Shown piece after piece: positions 44,231-53,792 of a stretch of 64,000 nt of DNA (the stretch's first letter is position 1; each line of letters starts with the position of its first letter). This DNA is from Pseudomonadota bacterium (GTDB taxonomy: Bacteria > Pseudomonadota > Alphaproteobacteria > SP197). The stretch spans positions 1-64,000 of the forward strand of contig JBCCIS010000016.1 in NCBI GenBank assembly GCA_039028155.1. The letters are read 5' to 3'. The notes beneath the pieces were generated by a model. The model searched no databases and had not been told where the DNA came from. It saw only the letters and a program-made list of their open reading frames with translations. The translations under genes and the position numbers were made by a program.

Positions 44231-44995
44231 ATGGGTGTCCTTGACGGCAAGGTGGCGATTGTTACGGGCGCCAGTTCTGGCATCGGCTGGGCGTCGGCCT
44301 GGCTGTTTGCCCGCGAGGGCGCGCAGGTCGTCGTGACCGGTCGGCGCCAGGACGCGCTGGACAGTCTGGTCAAGCAGATCGAGGCAGATGGCGGAGAGGC
44401 CGTGGCGCTCGCCGGCGACATTACGGACGAGGCGCTTGCCAAGGCTTTGGTGGCGGTGGCGATCGACCGGTTCGGGGGCCTGGATATCGCCTTCAACAAC
44501 GCGGGGACCCTTGGCGAGATGGGCGATGTGGCGGACCTGTCGCTGTCCGGCTGGCGCGATACGTTGGACACCAATCTGACCGGCGCCTTTTTGGGCGCCA
44601 AGCATCAGATTCCGGCGATGATCGAACGCGGCAGCGGATCGCTGATCTTCAATTCGACCTTTGTCGGACACACCGTCGGCATGCCGGGGATGGCGGCATA
44701 CGCGGCCAGCAAGGCGGGGCTTGTCGGGTTGACCAAGGTGCTGGCAGCCGAACACGGCGGCCAGGGGATCCGGGTCAACGCGGTCCTGCCCGGCGGTACC
44801 GATACGCCGATGGGCCGCTCGGTCGCCAACACGCCGGAGGTCCGGGCTTTCGTGGAGAACCTGCACGCGCTCAAACGCACGGCAGCACCCGAGGAGATCG
44901 CGCAGACGGTGCTGCACTTGGCCTCCGACGCATCGAGCTTTGTCACCGGCGCGTCAATCCCGGTCGATGGCGGTGTCTCGATTACGCGAACCTAA
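44231..44995 (+). CDS. Short-chain dehydrogenase/reductase
   Basis: A 254-residue protein with AGGAGGT eight bases before the ATG. It has the cofactor motif VTGASSGIGWASAW, NNAGTLGEMGD, the catalytic S-Y-K set (FNSTFVGH then YAASKAGLVGL) and a C-terminal PVDGGVSITRT. The Arg in VVTGRRQD just after the second strand suggests NADP(H) preference. The substrate cannot be told. A 217-bp AT-rich gap upstream includes TTAGATTATGTGTCTAA, a 5-bp inverted repeat that could be a regulator site. It ends 2 bp before the convergent GNAT gene. Confidence 0.88.
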   Translation: MGVLDGKVAIVTGASSGIGWASAWLFAREGAQVVVTGRRQDALDSLVKQIEADGGEAVALAGDITDEALAKALVAVAIDRFGGLDIAFNNAGTLGEMGDVADLSLSGWRDTLDTNLTGAFLGAKHQIPAMIERGSGSLIFNSTFVGHTVGMPGMAAYAASKAGLVGLTKVLAAEHGGQGIRVNAVLPGGTDTPMGRSVANTPEVRAFVENLHALKRTAAPEEIAQTVLHLASDASSFVTGASIPVDGGVSITRT

Positions 44996-44997
44996 GG

Positions 44998-45468
44998 TTA
45001 GAGCGGCTTGATCATCAGCAGGCACGGGTTATCGGGGCCCCACAGCGTCTTGAACTCCTCGACCGGCAGGAAACCCATGGCTTGATAGAACAGCCTGGTG
45101 CGCTCGTAGAACGGGTCGTCATAGCTGGCGCCCAGCGTCTTAACGGCGAGCAGCGAGGCGCCTTGGCCGCGCGCCCAGTCGGCGGCGGCATCGACCAGGG
45201 CGCTGCCCACGCCCTGCCGGTGATGGCTCGCCAGGACACCGATCACATGCATGTCCACCGTCGCTTCGCTGGTCCGGTCGAGCGAGACAAACCCGGCGAC
45301 GTCGCCGTTGCCGTCGCGCCAACCCAGCATCGGCAATCGCCCAGCGGCCTTGATGTAGTTCTCGGTCGCCTCGGGAATGCCGAACCAATCCGGCAGGTCG
45401 GCCAGGATGCGCCGGCCAATGGCTTCGCGGTCGTCTGCGATGGCAATGACGCGGCGGTCGTCCTGCAT
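44998..45468 (-). CDS. GNAT-family N-acetyltransferase
   Basis: A 156-residue protein with the GNAT fold: VAGFVSLDRTSEATVDMHVI (strands 2-4), the acetyl-CoA pyrophosphate loop VLASHHRQGVGSALVDAA (Q/R-x-x-G-x-G/A motif A), LAVKTLGASYDD and the C-terminal FYQAMGFLPVEEF (motif B). The acceptor is unknown; relatives acetylate small amines or protein N-termini. It is convergent with the SDR gene and faces the gap before the EACC1-caspase pair. Confidence 0.86.
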   Translation of the reverse strand: MQDDRRVIAIADDREAIGRRILADLPDWFGIPEATENYIKAAGRLPMLGWRDGNGDVAGFVSLDRTSEATVDMHVIGVLASHHRQGVGSALVDAAADWARGQGASLLAVKTLGASYDDPFYERTRLFYQAMGFLPVEEFKTLWGPDNPCLLMIKPL

Positions 45469-45663
45469 TGTTCCATCCCTTCATAACGGTGTTGAAAGGC
45501 GCCTCTGGTCTTGCGGATCAGCGGCGGGCCGGCATCGTGAGGCGCCATGATGCCTCGATCGGCGAGTTGGCGTATACTGTGGCGCTGAAGACCGAGCGAG
45601 CTTGGCGTGTTGGTCTGGATCTGAGGCGTGAGCGCGGCCGAAAACCCGGGGTAGGGGGTGGCC

Positions 45664-46032
45664 ATGGACGCAACGGTAGCAATTTCCTGTGACAGTCTGG
45701 CAGAGGACGACCTCCAGAGCCTGACGCGGGAGCTGTCGACGACGATCAACCGCGAAACCGATGTCGGCGCGGCGATCCCCGAGGCGCAGCCCGAGCCGGG
45801 TTCCAAGGGCGACCCGGCTATCCTCCACACCCTGTTGCTGACCTTCATGACCAGCGGCGCGGCGGTGGCGATGTTTCAGGTCATCAAGTCCTATGTCGAG
45901 CGCAACAAGTCACTGACCATGACGTTCAAGCGGGCCGACGGTGAGGAGCTGGTCATCGACCAGACCAACATGAGCACCGATCAAATGGACAAGACGGTCG
46001 AGTTCGCGCGGGCGTTCTTCGACAAACCATGA
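45664..46032 (+). CDS. EACC1-like effector-associated component of a conflict system
   Basis: About 122 residues from ATG 45664; a GTG six bases earlier is an alternative. It has an N-terminal acidic helix region (LQSLTRELSTTIN), the turn GSKGDPAILHTLLLTFMTSG, a hydrophobic stretch AAVAMFQVIKSYVER and a closing beta/alpha part (MTFKRADGEELVID). This layout matches what I know of EACC1, the small constant partner found beside caspases and other effectors in bacterial conflict systems. The single hydrophobic helix may anchor it to the membrane. Its stop overlaps the caspase ATG by 4 bp. Judged by eye; a profile search would decide. Confidence 0.72.
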   Translation: MDATVAISCDSLAEDDLQSLTRELSTTINRETDVGAAIPEAQPEPGSKGDPAILHTLLLTFMTSGAAVAMFQVIKSYVERNKSLTMTFKRADGEELVIDQTNMSTDQMDKTVEFARAFFDKP

Positions 46033-47567
46033 CCGGCCAACGCTATGCCGTCCTGGTCGGCAGCAGCGTCTTTCCCCACGATGACACGTTGCTGGACCTG
46101 GCTTGCCCGGCAAACGATGTCGATGGCCTGAACGAGGTTCTGTCGTCTGATGCGTTTGGCGGGTTTACCGATGTCCAGGTCTTGAAGGACAGGCCGCACT
46201 ACGAGGTTCTGCGTCGTATCAATCAGACCCTGAAGAAGGTCGGCAAGGAAGACCTGGTTCTCATCTACTTCTCCGGACACGGCAAGCTGGATGGCGCCGG
46301 CCGGCTGCATCTGGCCACGACCGATACCGAGATCGCCGACCTGGAGTCGACCTCGGTGCCGGTCCAGAGCATCCGCAACTTCATCGACGTGTCGCCATCA
46401 ACCAAGACGGCCCTGATCCTGGATTGTTGTTACAGCGGCGCGGTCGGCGAAGCGTTCTTCAGAAGCGGCATCGACGATCAGCTCAATCTCGCAGCGCACG
46501 GTCGCGGCACCTTCATCATGACCGCCTCGACCGCCATCCAGGTCGCCAAGGAGAAGGAAGAAGACACCTACGGCATCTTCACCAAACATCTGATCGAGGG
46601 CATCAGGGGCGGCGCTGCCGACCAGGACGGCGACGGCTATGTCACCATGAACGAGCTCTACACCTACGTGCACGATCAGGTGTTGAACGAGAGCCATCAG
46701 GAACCGATGAAATGGGATCTGAACGTGCGCGGCGAGCTCATCATTGCCAAGAGCGGCACCGCGCCCTGGGAAGAGAGGCGGGCCCAGGTTCGCGAACGGC
46801 TGTTCGAACTCGCCAGCAAGGGCCTGATGCCCGACAGCATCCTCGCCAAGGCGCTTGAGGTAACGTCTCTCGGCCGTCAGGAACTGAACGGCGAGGCGCG
46901 GGACTACAGCGACCTTCTGGACGACCTGCTGGACAAGGACATCAGCACCGGCGAGTTCATCGACCAGTGGCTGAAGGTGAAGCAGGCGCCGCCGGCAGCG
47001 CCCGCCGAGCCGCAGACTGAGGCACCGTCAACCGCCGCGCAGTCAGAAGCGTCCAAACCCGAGGTCCCGAAACCCCGAACCGACACGACGGAGACGCGAA
47101 CCAAGCAGGAGTTGTGGCCGACGCCCCCGATGGCGGCAGAGTCAGAGCAAGAGAGCCCGGTTCAGGCTGCCGCAACGGCATCGCACCCTGCGACCCCACG
47201 CAATCAGGCGACACGTGAACTCGTCATGGCGCTCGGGATCTGGGCTGGGATGACCCTGTTGTTGATGATGGTGATCATGCTTGCCCTTGATGGCCCCGAT
47301 GATCCGTTGGCTATCGGTCTGTTTTCGATCGTCGGCATAGCGCTTGGGATTGGTCTGTGGATCTGGCGTCGCTTCAAGCAATCGATTGCCAGTCTCGCTA
47401 TTCACTGGCTTGGGTGGTCGGCGCAAGTCGCGGGTCTGATCTGGGTGACCGCCGCGGCCGGTGGAGAGGTCCCTCACTATTTGATCGGCTTTGGACTGGT
47501 GGCGGCGGCAAGCGGCGCTTACCTCTGCTACTGGTGGACCAAAATACGGCCCAAGGCGATGGCCTGA
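46029..47567 (+). CDS. Membrane-anchored caspase-like (peptidase C14) protease
   Basis: A 512-residue protein. Residues about 4-240 are a caspase/metacaspase domain with H84 in YFSGHGKL and the catalytic cysteine C134 in LDCCYSGAVG. Inside it lies an EF-hand-like loop DQDGDGYVTMNE (D198, D200, D202, E209), suggesting Ca2+ control. Residues about 245-320 are helical, then a Pro/Thr/Glu-rich stalk (about 320-395) and a C-terminal membrane part with about four helices (398-420, 428-446, 460-476, 483-503). Such proteins are linked to programmed death or anti-phage defence. It overlaps the EACC1-like gene by 4 bp. A third component is not visible. Confidence 0.86.
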   Translation: MTGQRYAVLVGSSVFPHDDTLLDLACPANDVDGLNEVLSSDAFGGFTDVQVLKDRPHYEVLRRINQTLKKVGKEDLVLIYFSGHGKLDGAGRLHLATTDTEIADLESTSVPVQSIRNFIDVSPSTKTALILDCCYSGAVGEAFFRSGIDDQLNLAAHGRGTFIMTASTAIQVAKEKEEDTYGIFTKHLIEGIRGGAADQDGDGYVTMNELYTYVHDQVLNESHQEPMKWDLNVRGELIIAKSGTAPWEERRAQVRERLFELASKGLMPDSILAKALEVTSLGRQELNGEARDYSDLLDDLLDKDISTGEFIDQWLKVKQAPPAAPAEPQTEAPSTAAQSEASKPEVPKPRTDTTETRTKQELWPTPPMAAESEQESPVQAAATASHPATPRNQATRELVMALGIWAGMTLLLMMVIMLALDGPDDPLAIGLFSIVGIALGIGLWIWRRFKQSIASLAIHWLGWSAQVAGLIWVTAAAGGEVPHYLIGFGLVAAASGAYLCYWWTKIRPKAMA

Positions 47568-47640
47568 ACCGCTGCAGCGGAACCGTGCGGCGAGCGCTTC
47601 AGTCCTTGACCACCGCCGACGCGCCCCTTAAGTGCCTGCC

Positions 47641-47934
47641 ATGTTCTCGATCCAGAAGATCGTTGTCTTCGCGATTATCATTGCCGCGTTGTGGATCGGC
47701 TTCCGGCTGGTCAGCAACATGGACAAGAAACGCAAGGCCGAGGAGCGGCAGAGCAGACGGGCGCGCGTGTCCTGGCGCGACCGGTTCAGAGGTCGTGGGC
47801 AGCCGCAAGGCGGTGCCGGGAGGACGGCAGGTCAGGTCGAGATGGCGGCGTGCCGCCAGTGCGGCGATTACGTGCCGGCGGCAGGCGCCAAGGGATGCGG
47901 CAAGGCTGACTGCCCCTATCCGCCCACCGCTTGA
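47641..47934 (+). CDS. Small membrane-anchored protein with a C-terminal Cys4 zinc-binding motif
   Basis: A 97-residue protein from ATG 47641. One N-terminal helix (IVVFAIIIAALWIGFRLV), a basic linker (DKKRKAEERQSRRARV) and a C-terminal CRQCGDYVPAAGAKGCGKADC with four cysteines in two close pairs, probably binding zinc. Its stop is about 97 bp before glyQ on the same strand. Small proteins of this type are often found just before glyQ in alphaproteobacteria, and I know no function for them. Confidence 0.72.
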   Translation: MFSIQKIVVFAIIIAALWIGFRLVSNMDKKRKAEERQSRRARVSWRDRFRGRGQPQGGAGRTAGQVEMAACRQCGDYVPAAGAKGCGKADCPYPPTA

Positions 47935-48031
47935 CCCGATCCCCCCTGACTCCTAAGTTGCGCCGCGATTTCAGCCGGCCGGGCGAACCGCACGCGGACA
48001 TGCCCCACGACATTCACGGAGACGGTTCGAG

Positions 48032-48925
48032 ATGACCGCGCCCAACGGGTCCGCCCTCCCGTTCCAACAGCTCATTCTGCGGCTCCAGGAGTTCTGGGCT
48101 GGGCAGGGCTGCGTCATCCTGCAGCCCTATGACATGGAGGTCGGCGCCGGCACCTTCCACTGGGCGACGACCCTGCGCAGCCTGGGGCCGGAACCCTGGA
48201 ACGTCGCCTACGTCCAGCCGTCCAGGCGGCCGACCGACGGGCGTTATGGTGAGAACCCGAACCGGCTGCAGCACTATTACCAGTTCCAGGTCCTGATGAA
48301 GCCGTCGCCGGACAACTTCCAGGATATCTATCTGGACAGCCTGAAGGCGATCGGCATCGATCCCCTGGCGCATGACATCCGCTTTGTCGAGGACGACTGG
48401 GAAAGCCCGACGCTGGGTGCCTGGGGGCTTGGCTGGGAAGTGTGGTGTGACGGCATGGAGGTCACCCAGTTTACCTATTTCCAACAGGTTGGCGGCTATG
48501 ACTGCCGCCCGGTGCCGGGTGAGGCGACCTATGGCCTGGAGCGGCTCGCCATGTATCTGCAGGGCGTCGACAACGTCTACGACCTCGACTGGAACGGCGC
48601 TGGCGTCAGCTATGGCGACGTCTATCTGCAGGCCGAGCGCGAGTTCTCCGCCTTCAACTTCGAGCATGCGGATACCGAGACCCTAACCCGCCACTTCGAA
48701 GACGCGGAGAAGGCATGTCACGCGCTGGTCGAAGCGCACCTGCCGCTGCCCGCCTATGACCAGTGCATCAAGGCGAGTCACACCTTCAACCTGCTGGACG
48801 CGCGCGGTGTCATCTCGGTCACCGAACGCGCGGCCTATATCGGCCGGGTGCGGGCGCTGAGCCGCGCCTGCGCCACCGAATGGCTGACCAGCCGTGGCCA
48901 TCTGGACGAGGCCGCCGATGGCTGA
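48032..48925 (+). CDS. glyQ: Glycyl-tRNA synthetase alpha subunit
   Basis: A 297-residue class II aminoacyl-tRNA synthetase subunit. Family motifs: [20 protein letters not shown], then [12 protein letters not shown], the Arg-rich [35 protein letters not shown] and [13 protein letters not shown]. It activates glycine with ATP in the alpha2-beta2 enzyme of most bacteria. The downstream glyS gene begins 8 bp before its stop, so equal expression is likely. No T-box or riboswitch-like structure was noticed before the start. Confidence 0.97.
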   Translation: MTAPNGSALPFQQLILRLQEFWAGQGCVILQPYDMEVGAGTFHWATTLRSLGPEPWNVAYVQPSRRPTDGRYGENPNRLQHYYQFQVLMKPSPDNFQDIYLDSLKAIGIDPLAHDIRFVEDDWESPTLGAWGLGWEVWCDGMEVTQFTYFQQVGGYDCRPVPGEATYGLERLAMYLQGVDNVYDLDWNGAGVSYGDVYLQAEREFSAFNFEHADTETLTRHFEDAEKACHALVEAHLPLPAYDQCIKASHTFNLLDARGVISVTERAAYIGRVRALSRACATEWLTSRGHLDEAADG

Positions 48926-50999
48926 GCTGCTGTTCGAAATCTTCTCCGAGGAGATCCCCGCGCGCATGCAGCAGCGCGCCGCGGCTGATCTGGCGGAGCT
49001 TGTGACGAAGGCGCTCGGCGAGGCGCGGCTGGAGCACGAGCCCGCCCGTCACTTCGCGACGCCGCGCCGCCTGACCCTGGTGATCGACGGTTTGGCCCAG
49101 AACCAGCCGGATCTGAAGGAGGAGCGCAAGGGCCCGAAAGTGGGCGCGCCGGACAAGGCGGTCGAGGGTTTTGCCCGTTCCGCCGGCCTCGCCGTCGGCG
49201 ACCTGGTCGAACGCGATACCGACAAGGGTCCCTGCTGGTTCGCCGTGATCGAGCGCGTGGGCCGCGTGACCGGCGAGGTGCTGGCTGAAATCCTGCCCGC
49301 CGCCATGGTCGCGCTGCCGTGGCCCAAGTCCATGCGCTGGGGCGATCACGACGAACGCTGGGTCAGGCCCATGCACCGCATCACCGCGCTGTTCGATGGC
49401 GTGGTCGTGCCCTTCGCCTATGGCCCTGTCACCTCCGGCAACGAAACCGAGGGTCATCGTTTCCTGGCGCCCGGCGCGATATCGGTGACGGGGTTTGCGG
49501 ATTACGAAAAGAAGCTGCGCGACGCCAAGGTCGTGCTGGACGGCGGCGAGCGGCGCGGCTTGATCGAAGAGGGCGCGGCGCGCCTGGCGACGGATGCCGG
49601 GCTCGCTGTTGATGCGCCGAAGGGTTTGTTCGACGAGATCGCCGGGTTGGTTGAGTGGCCGGTCGTGTTGATGGGTTCGTTCACCGACGCCTTCATGGAG
49701 GTACCGCCAGAGGTGCTGGTCAGTTCCATGACCTCACACCAGCGCTACCTGCCGGTGCGCGACAAGGACGGCAAGCTGGCGCCGCGTTTCATCTTCGCCG
49801 CCAATGCCCCGGGCCTCGATGAAGGCAAGACGATCACCGGCGGCAACGAGCGCGTGTTGAACGCGCGCCTGGCCGATGCCCGGCACTTCTGGGATCAGGA
49901 CCGCAAGCGGTCACTTGCCGATCGCATTGACGATCTGAGTGCCGTCGTGTTTCACGCCAAGCTCGGCACCGTCGCCGATAAGACAACGCGCCTTATCAAG
50001 CTCGCGCGCCGACTGGCCGAATCGATTCCCGGCTGCGATGCCGAAAAGGCAGCACGCGCCGCCAACCTCGCCAAGGTTGACCTGACCACCGAGATGGTCG
50101 GCGAGTTCCCGGATCTGCAGGGCTTGATGGGCTCGTACTATGCTCGCCATGATGGTGAAGATGGCGCCGTCGCCACCGCCATCGCCGAACACTACGCGCC
50201 TCAGGGGCCCGGCGATGCCTGCCCCAGCGCGCCGGAAAGTGTCGCCGTCGCGTTGGCGGACAAGATCGATACGCTTGTCGGTTTCTTCGCCATGAACGAA
50301 AAGCCGACGGGCTCGAAGGACCCATATGCGCTTCGCCGCGGCGCGCTCGGCATCATCCGCCTGATCGTCGAGAACAACCTGCGCCTGCCGCTTGCCGCGG
50401 CTTTTCATGCTGCGGGCGACGCCTATCCCTGGCCGATGGCCAACGACGACAAACGCTCGAAGGACGACGTCGTCGCCGAGCTGCTCACTTTTATCGCCGA
50501 CCGACTGAAGGTGCATCTGCGCGGCGAGGGCGTGCGTCACGACCTGATCGACGCGGTCTTCGCCGAAAGCGGCGAGGATGACCTGGTGCGCCTGCTGGCC
50601 AAGGTCGAGGCGCTGAGCGCGTTCTTGTCGAGCGAGGACGGCGCCAACCTGCTGACCGCCTATCGCCGCGCCGGCAACATCGTGAAGATCGAGGAAAAGA
50701 AAGACGGGGTCGTTTATGATGGCGATGTCGACGCCGGTGCGCTTCAGGCCGACGAAGAGATGGCCGTCGTTGCCGGGCTAGCCGAGGCAGCGAACCACGC
50801 CGAGGCCGCGCTCGGCGAGGAACGTTTCGCCGATGCCATGGCGGCGCTCTCCGGTCTTCGCGCGCCGGTCGATGCGTTTTTTGACGAGGTGACCGTCAAC
50901 TGCGACGACGCGGGCTTGCGCGAAAACCGCCTGCGTCTGCTATCGGGTATCCGCCATGCGCTGGACCGCGTGGCCGACTTCTCCAGGATCGAAGGTTAA
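48918..50999 (+). CDS. glyS: Glycyl-tRNA synthetase beta subunit
   Basis: About 693 residues from ATG 48918, overlapping glyQ by 8 bp. An upstream in-frame ATG at 48894 lies inside glyQ and lacks similarity. It has beta-subunit motifs [17 protein letters not shown] at the N-terminus, [18 protein letters not shown], and the HD-like and DALR anticodon-binding region near the C-terminus ([20 protein letters not shown]). It supplies tRNA recognition for the tetrameric enzyme. The complete pair shows no frameshift, and ppdK begins 4 bp later. Confidence 0.97.
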   Translation: MAELLFEIFSEEIPARMQQRAAADLAELVTKALGEARLEHEPARHFATPRRLTLVIDGLAQNQPDLKEERKGPKVGAPDKAVEGFARSAGLAVGDLVERDTDKGPCWFAVIERVGRVTGEVLAEILPAAMVALPWPKSMRWGDHDERWVRPMHRITALFDGVVVPFAYGPVTSGNETEGHRFLAPGAISVTGFADYEKKLRDAKVVLDGGERRGLIEEGAARLATDAGLAVDAPKGLFDEIAGLVEWPVVLMGSFTDAFMEVPPEVLVSSMTSHQRYLPVRDKDGKLAPRFIFAANAPGLDEGKTITGGNERVLNARLADARHFWDQDRKRSLADRIDDLSAVVFHAKLGTVADKTTRLIKLARRLAESIPGCDAEKAARAANLAKVDLTTEMVGEFPDLQGLMGSYYARHDGEDGAVATAIAEHYAPQGPGDACPSAPESVAVALADKIDTLVGFFAMNEKPTGSKDPYALRRGALGIIRLIVENNLRLPLAAAFHAAGDAYPWPMANDDKRSKDDVVAELLTFIADRLKVHLRGEGVRHDLIDAVFAESGEDDLVRLLAKVEALSAFLSSEDGANLLTAYRRAGNIVKIEEKKDGVVYDGDVDAGALQADEEMAVVAGLAEAANHAEAALGEERFADAMAALSGLRAPVDAFFDEVTVNCDDAGLRENRLRLLSGIRHALDRVADFSRIEG

Positions 51000-51003
51000 C
51001 GGC

Positions 51004-53655
51004 ATGACCGCGTGGGTTTACGGCTTCGGAGACGGCAAGGCTGACGGTGATGCCAGCATGAAGAACCTGCTGGGCGGCAAGGGCGCCAACCTGGCGGAGA
51101 TGGCCAGCCTGGGTTTGCCGGTGCCGCCCGGCTTCACCATCACCACCGAAGCCAGCATCGCGTTCTTCGAGAAAGAGCGCAGCCTGCCCGACGGCGTCGA
51201 GGCCGAAGTCGCCGCCGCCCTGGCCGTTGTCGAGAGCCAGGTCGGCCGCAAGCTGGGCGATGCGGCAAAACCGCTGCTGGTCTCCGTGCGTTCAGGCGCG
51301 CCGGTCTCCATGCCCGGTATGATGGATACGGTGCTGAACCTGGGCCTTAACGACGACACGGTCGAAGGCCTGGCGGCCGAAAGCGGTGACGCGCGGTTCG
51401 CCTATGACAGCTACCGCCGTTTCATCCAGATGTATGGCAACGTCGTCCTGGGCATGTCCCACGGCGATTTCGAGGAGATCCTCGATGACGTCAAGGACGA
51501 GGAGGGGGTGTTCGAGGACGCCGCACTTCCGGCCGAGGCGCTGAAGGATCTCGTCGGGCGTTACCGCACGCTGGTCAAGGAAACGCTGGGCAGGGATTTC
51601 CCGCAAGCCCCTGGCGAGCAGCTTTGGGGCGCGATCCACGCGGTGTTCGACAGCTGGATGAACCAGCGCGCCATCGACTACCGCGCAATCCACGATATTG
51701 CCGAAGACCTGGGTACCGCCGTCAATGTGCAGGCGATGGTGTTCGGTAACATGGGCGAGGATTGCGCTACCGGCGTCGCCTTCACACGCAACCCGGATAC
51801 CGGCGCCAAGGCGGTGTTCGGCGAGTTCCTGGTCAACGCGCAGGGCGAGGACGTGGTCGCCGGCCTCAGAACGCCGCATCCCATCGGCAGGCTGAACGAG
51901 CCCGACGGCACGTCGATGCAGGAACTGATGCCCAAGGCTTTCGACGAACTCATGCGCATCCAGGATCTGCTGGAACGTCACTATCGCGACATGCAGGACG
52001 TCGAGTTCACGATCGAAAAAGACAAGCTGTGGATGCTGCAGACGCGGGGCGGCAAACGCGGCATCCAGGCGGCGCTGAGGATCGCCACCGACATGGTCGC
52101 CGAAGGCTTGATCGACAAGGCCGGTGCCTTGATGCGGATCGACCCGAAGGACCTTGACCGCCTGCTGCATCCGGTCCCCGATCCGCGCGCGCCGCGCAAG
52201 GTGATCGCTAGGGGACTGCCGGGCTCCCCCGGCGCCGCCTCCGGCATCGCCGTCTTTACCGCGGACGAGGCCCAGGCCATGAGCGGCGACGGCAAGGCGG
52301 TCATCCTGGTCAGGCCGGAAACCAGTCCTGAGGACATTCACGGCATGCACGCCGCGCGCGGTATCCTGACCAAGCACGGCGGCCAGACCAGCCACGCGGC
52401 CTTGGTCGCCCGGGGCATGGGACGTCCTTGCGTGACCGGCGCCGGTCATATCCGTGTCGATGTCGACGGCGGCCAGTTCAGCATCGGCGACGTCACGGTC
52501 AAACGCGGCGACACCATCACCATCGACGGCTCGACCGGCGAGGTCATCCAGGGCGAGATCCCGACCATCGAGCCGGAACTGTCGCCGGAGTTCGCGACGC
52601 TGATGACCTGGGCCGACGAACTGCGCTCGCTGAAGGTGCGCGCCAATGCCGAGACACCGGATGACGCCAAGAAGGCGCGCGAGTTCGGCGCCGAGGGCAT
52701 TGGTCTCTGCCGCACCGAGCACATGTTCTTCGACAGCGACCGCATCATCGCCATGCGCGAGATGATCATGGCCGAGGACGAGGCCGGTCGGCGCGCGCCG
52801 CTCGACCGCATTTTGCCGATGCAGCGCGCCGATTTCGTCGAACTGTTCCACATCATGGCCGGCCTGCCGATCACGATCCGTCTGCTCGATCCGCCGCTCC
52901 ACGAATTCCTGCCGACCAGCCAGCAGGAGCTTGAGGAACTGGCCAGTCATATGGACGCTGATGTCGAGCACGTGCGCATTCGCGCGGGTTCGTTGCGTGA
53001 ACTCAATCCCATGCTCGGCCATCGCGGCTGCCGCCTCGGCATCTCCTATCCGGAGATCTATGAGATGCAGGCGCGCGCCATCTTCGAGGCTGCGGTCGAG
53101 GCGGAGAAACAAGCGGGCAAAGCGGTGCTGCTGGAGATCATGATACCGCTGGTCGCGACCCGCCAGGAACTGGATATCCTGAAGCAGCGTATCGATGACG
53201 TGGCCGAGGCGGTGCGCCAGGAGACCGGCGGTGATCCACGCTACGTCACCGGCACCATGATCGAACTGCCGCGCGCGGCGCTGCGTGCCAGCGAGATCGC
53301 CGAGACCGCCGAGTTCTTCAGCTTCGGCACCAACGATCTCACCCAGACGACGTTTGGCATCAGCCGCGACGATTCAGGCCGCTTCCTGGATCGTTATCAG
53401 CACGAGGGGATCTTCGAGATCGATCCCTTTGTCAGCATCGACCGCGAGGGCGTCGGCGAGCTGGTCGAAATCGCGACCGAACGCGGCCGCGCCTCGCGGG
53501 CCGATCTGAAGCTCGGCATCTGCGGCGAACACGGCGGCGACCCCGCCTCGATCACCTTCTGTCAGGAGATCGGCCTCGACTACGTCTCCTGCTCGCCCTT
53601 CCGCGTGCCCATCGCGCGTCTGGCAGCGGCGCAGGCAGCGGTGAAGGCGGGCTGA
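51004..53655 (+). CDS. ppdK: Pyruvate, phosphate dikinase
   Basis: About 883 residues from ATG 51004, 4 bp after glyS. The nucleotide-binding domain starts VYGFGDGKADGDASMKNLLG and includes SVRSGAPVSMPGMMDT. The central phosphohistidine domain has HGGQTSHAALVARGMGRPC, with the catalytic histidine after TS. The C-terminal PEP/pyruvate barrel holds RTEHMFF, a metal site around ELVEIATERG and the active cysteine in DYVSCSPFRVPIAR. It interconverts pyruvate, ATP and phosphate with PEP, AMP and diphosphate. In a serine-cycle organism it may help supply PEP for oxaloacetate formation (inference). Confidence 0.96.
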   Translation: MTAWVYGFGDGKADGDASMKNLLGGKGANLAEMASLGLPVPPGFTITTEASIAFFEKERSLPDGVEAEVAAALAVVESQVGRKLGDAAKPLLVSVRSGAPVSMPGMMDTVLNLGLNDDTVEGLAAESGDARFAYDSYRRFIQMYGNVVLGMSHGDFEEILDDVKDEEGVFEDAALPAEALKDLVGRYRTLVKETLGRDFPQAPGEQLWGAIHAVFDSWMNQRAIDYRAIHDIAEDLGTAVNVQAMVFGNMGEDCATGVAFTRNPDTGAKAVFGEFLVNAQGEDVVAGLRTPHPIGRLNEPDGTSMQELMPKAFDELMRIQDLLERHYRDMQDVEFTIEKDKLWMLQTRGGKRGIQAALRIATDMVAEGLIDKAGALMRIDPKDLDRLLHPVPDPRAPRKVIARGLPGSPGAASGIAVFTADEAQAMSGDGKAVILVRPETSPEDIHGMHAARGILTKHGGQTSHAALVARGMGRPCVTGAGHIRVDVDGGQFSIGDVTVKRGDTITIDGSTGEVIQGEIPTIEPELSPEFATLMTWADELRSLKVRANAETPDDAKKAREFGAEGIGLCRTEHMFFDSDRIIAMREMIMAEDEAGRRAPLDRILPMQRADFVELFHIMAGLPITIRLLDPPLHEFLPTSQQELEELASHMDADVEHVRIRAGSLRELNPMLGHRGCRLGISYPEIYEMQARAIFEAAVEAEKQAGKAVLLEIMIPLVATRQELDILKQRIDDVAEAVRQETGGDPRYVTGTMIELPRAALRASEIAETAEFFSFGTNDLTQTTFGISRDDSGRFLDRYQHEGIFEIDPFVSIDREGVGELVEIATERGRASRADLKLGICGEHGGDPASITFCQEIGLDYVSCSPFRVPIARLAAAQAAVKAG

Positions 53656-53659
53656 AGGA

Positions 53660-53773
53660 CCCTTACCCTCCCAATGCGTCGCGTCGGGTCCCTCCCTCTC
53701 CCGCAAGCGGGCGGGGGGAAAAGGGTCACTGCCACGTTCCCTCGCCCCTTTGGGGGAAAGGGAAGGGTGAGGG
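53660..53773. repeat. CCCTCACCC-bounded intergenic palindromic repeat, copy 1
   Basis: CCCTTACCC (53660-53668) and GGGTGAGGG (53765-53773) form imperfect terminal inverted repeats. Inside is CCTCCCTCTCCCGC, followed by AAGCGGGCGG, also palindromic. A longer relative lies at 63846-64000 with the same opening pattern. It begins 5 bp after the ppdK stop. Confidence 0.75.
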
Positions 53774-53792
53774 GGGTGGTGGTGCGTATGGG

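Noticed and set aside
47935-48031. Glycine riboswitch or T-box before glyQ
   Set aside because: The gap is only about 100 bp and no conserved core or specifier structure was seen.
51292-53112. 606-codon antisense frame within ppdK
   Set aside because: It is fully covered by a clear PPDK and has the composition of a shadow.
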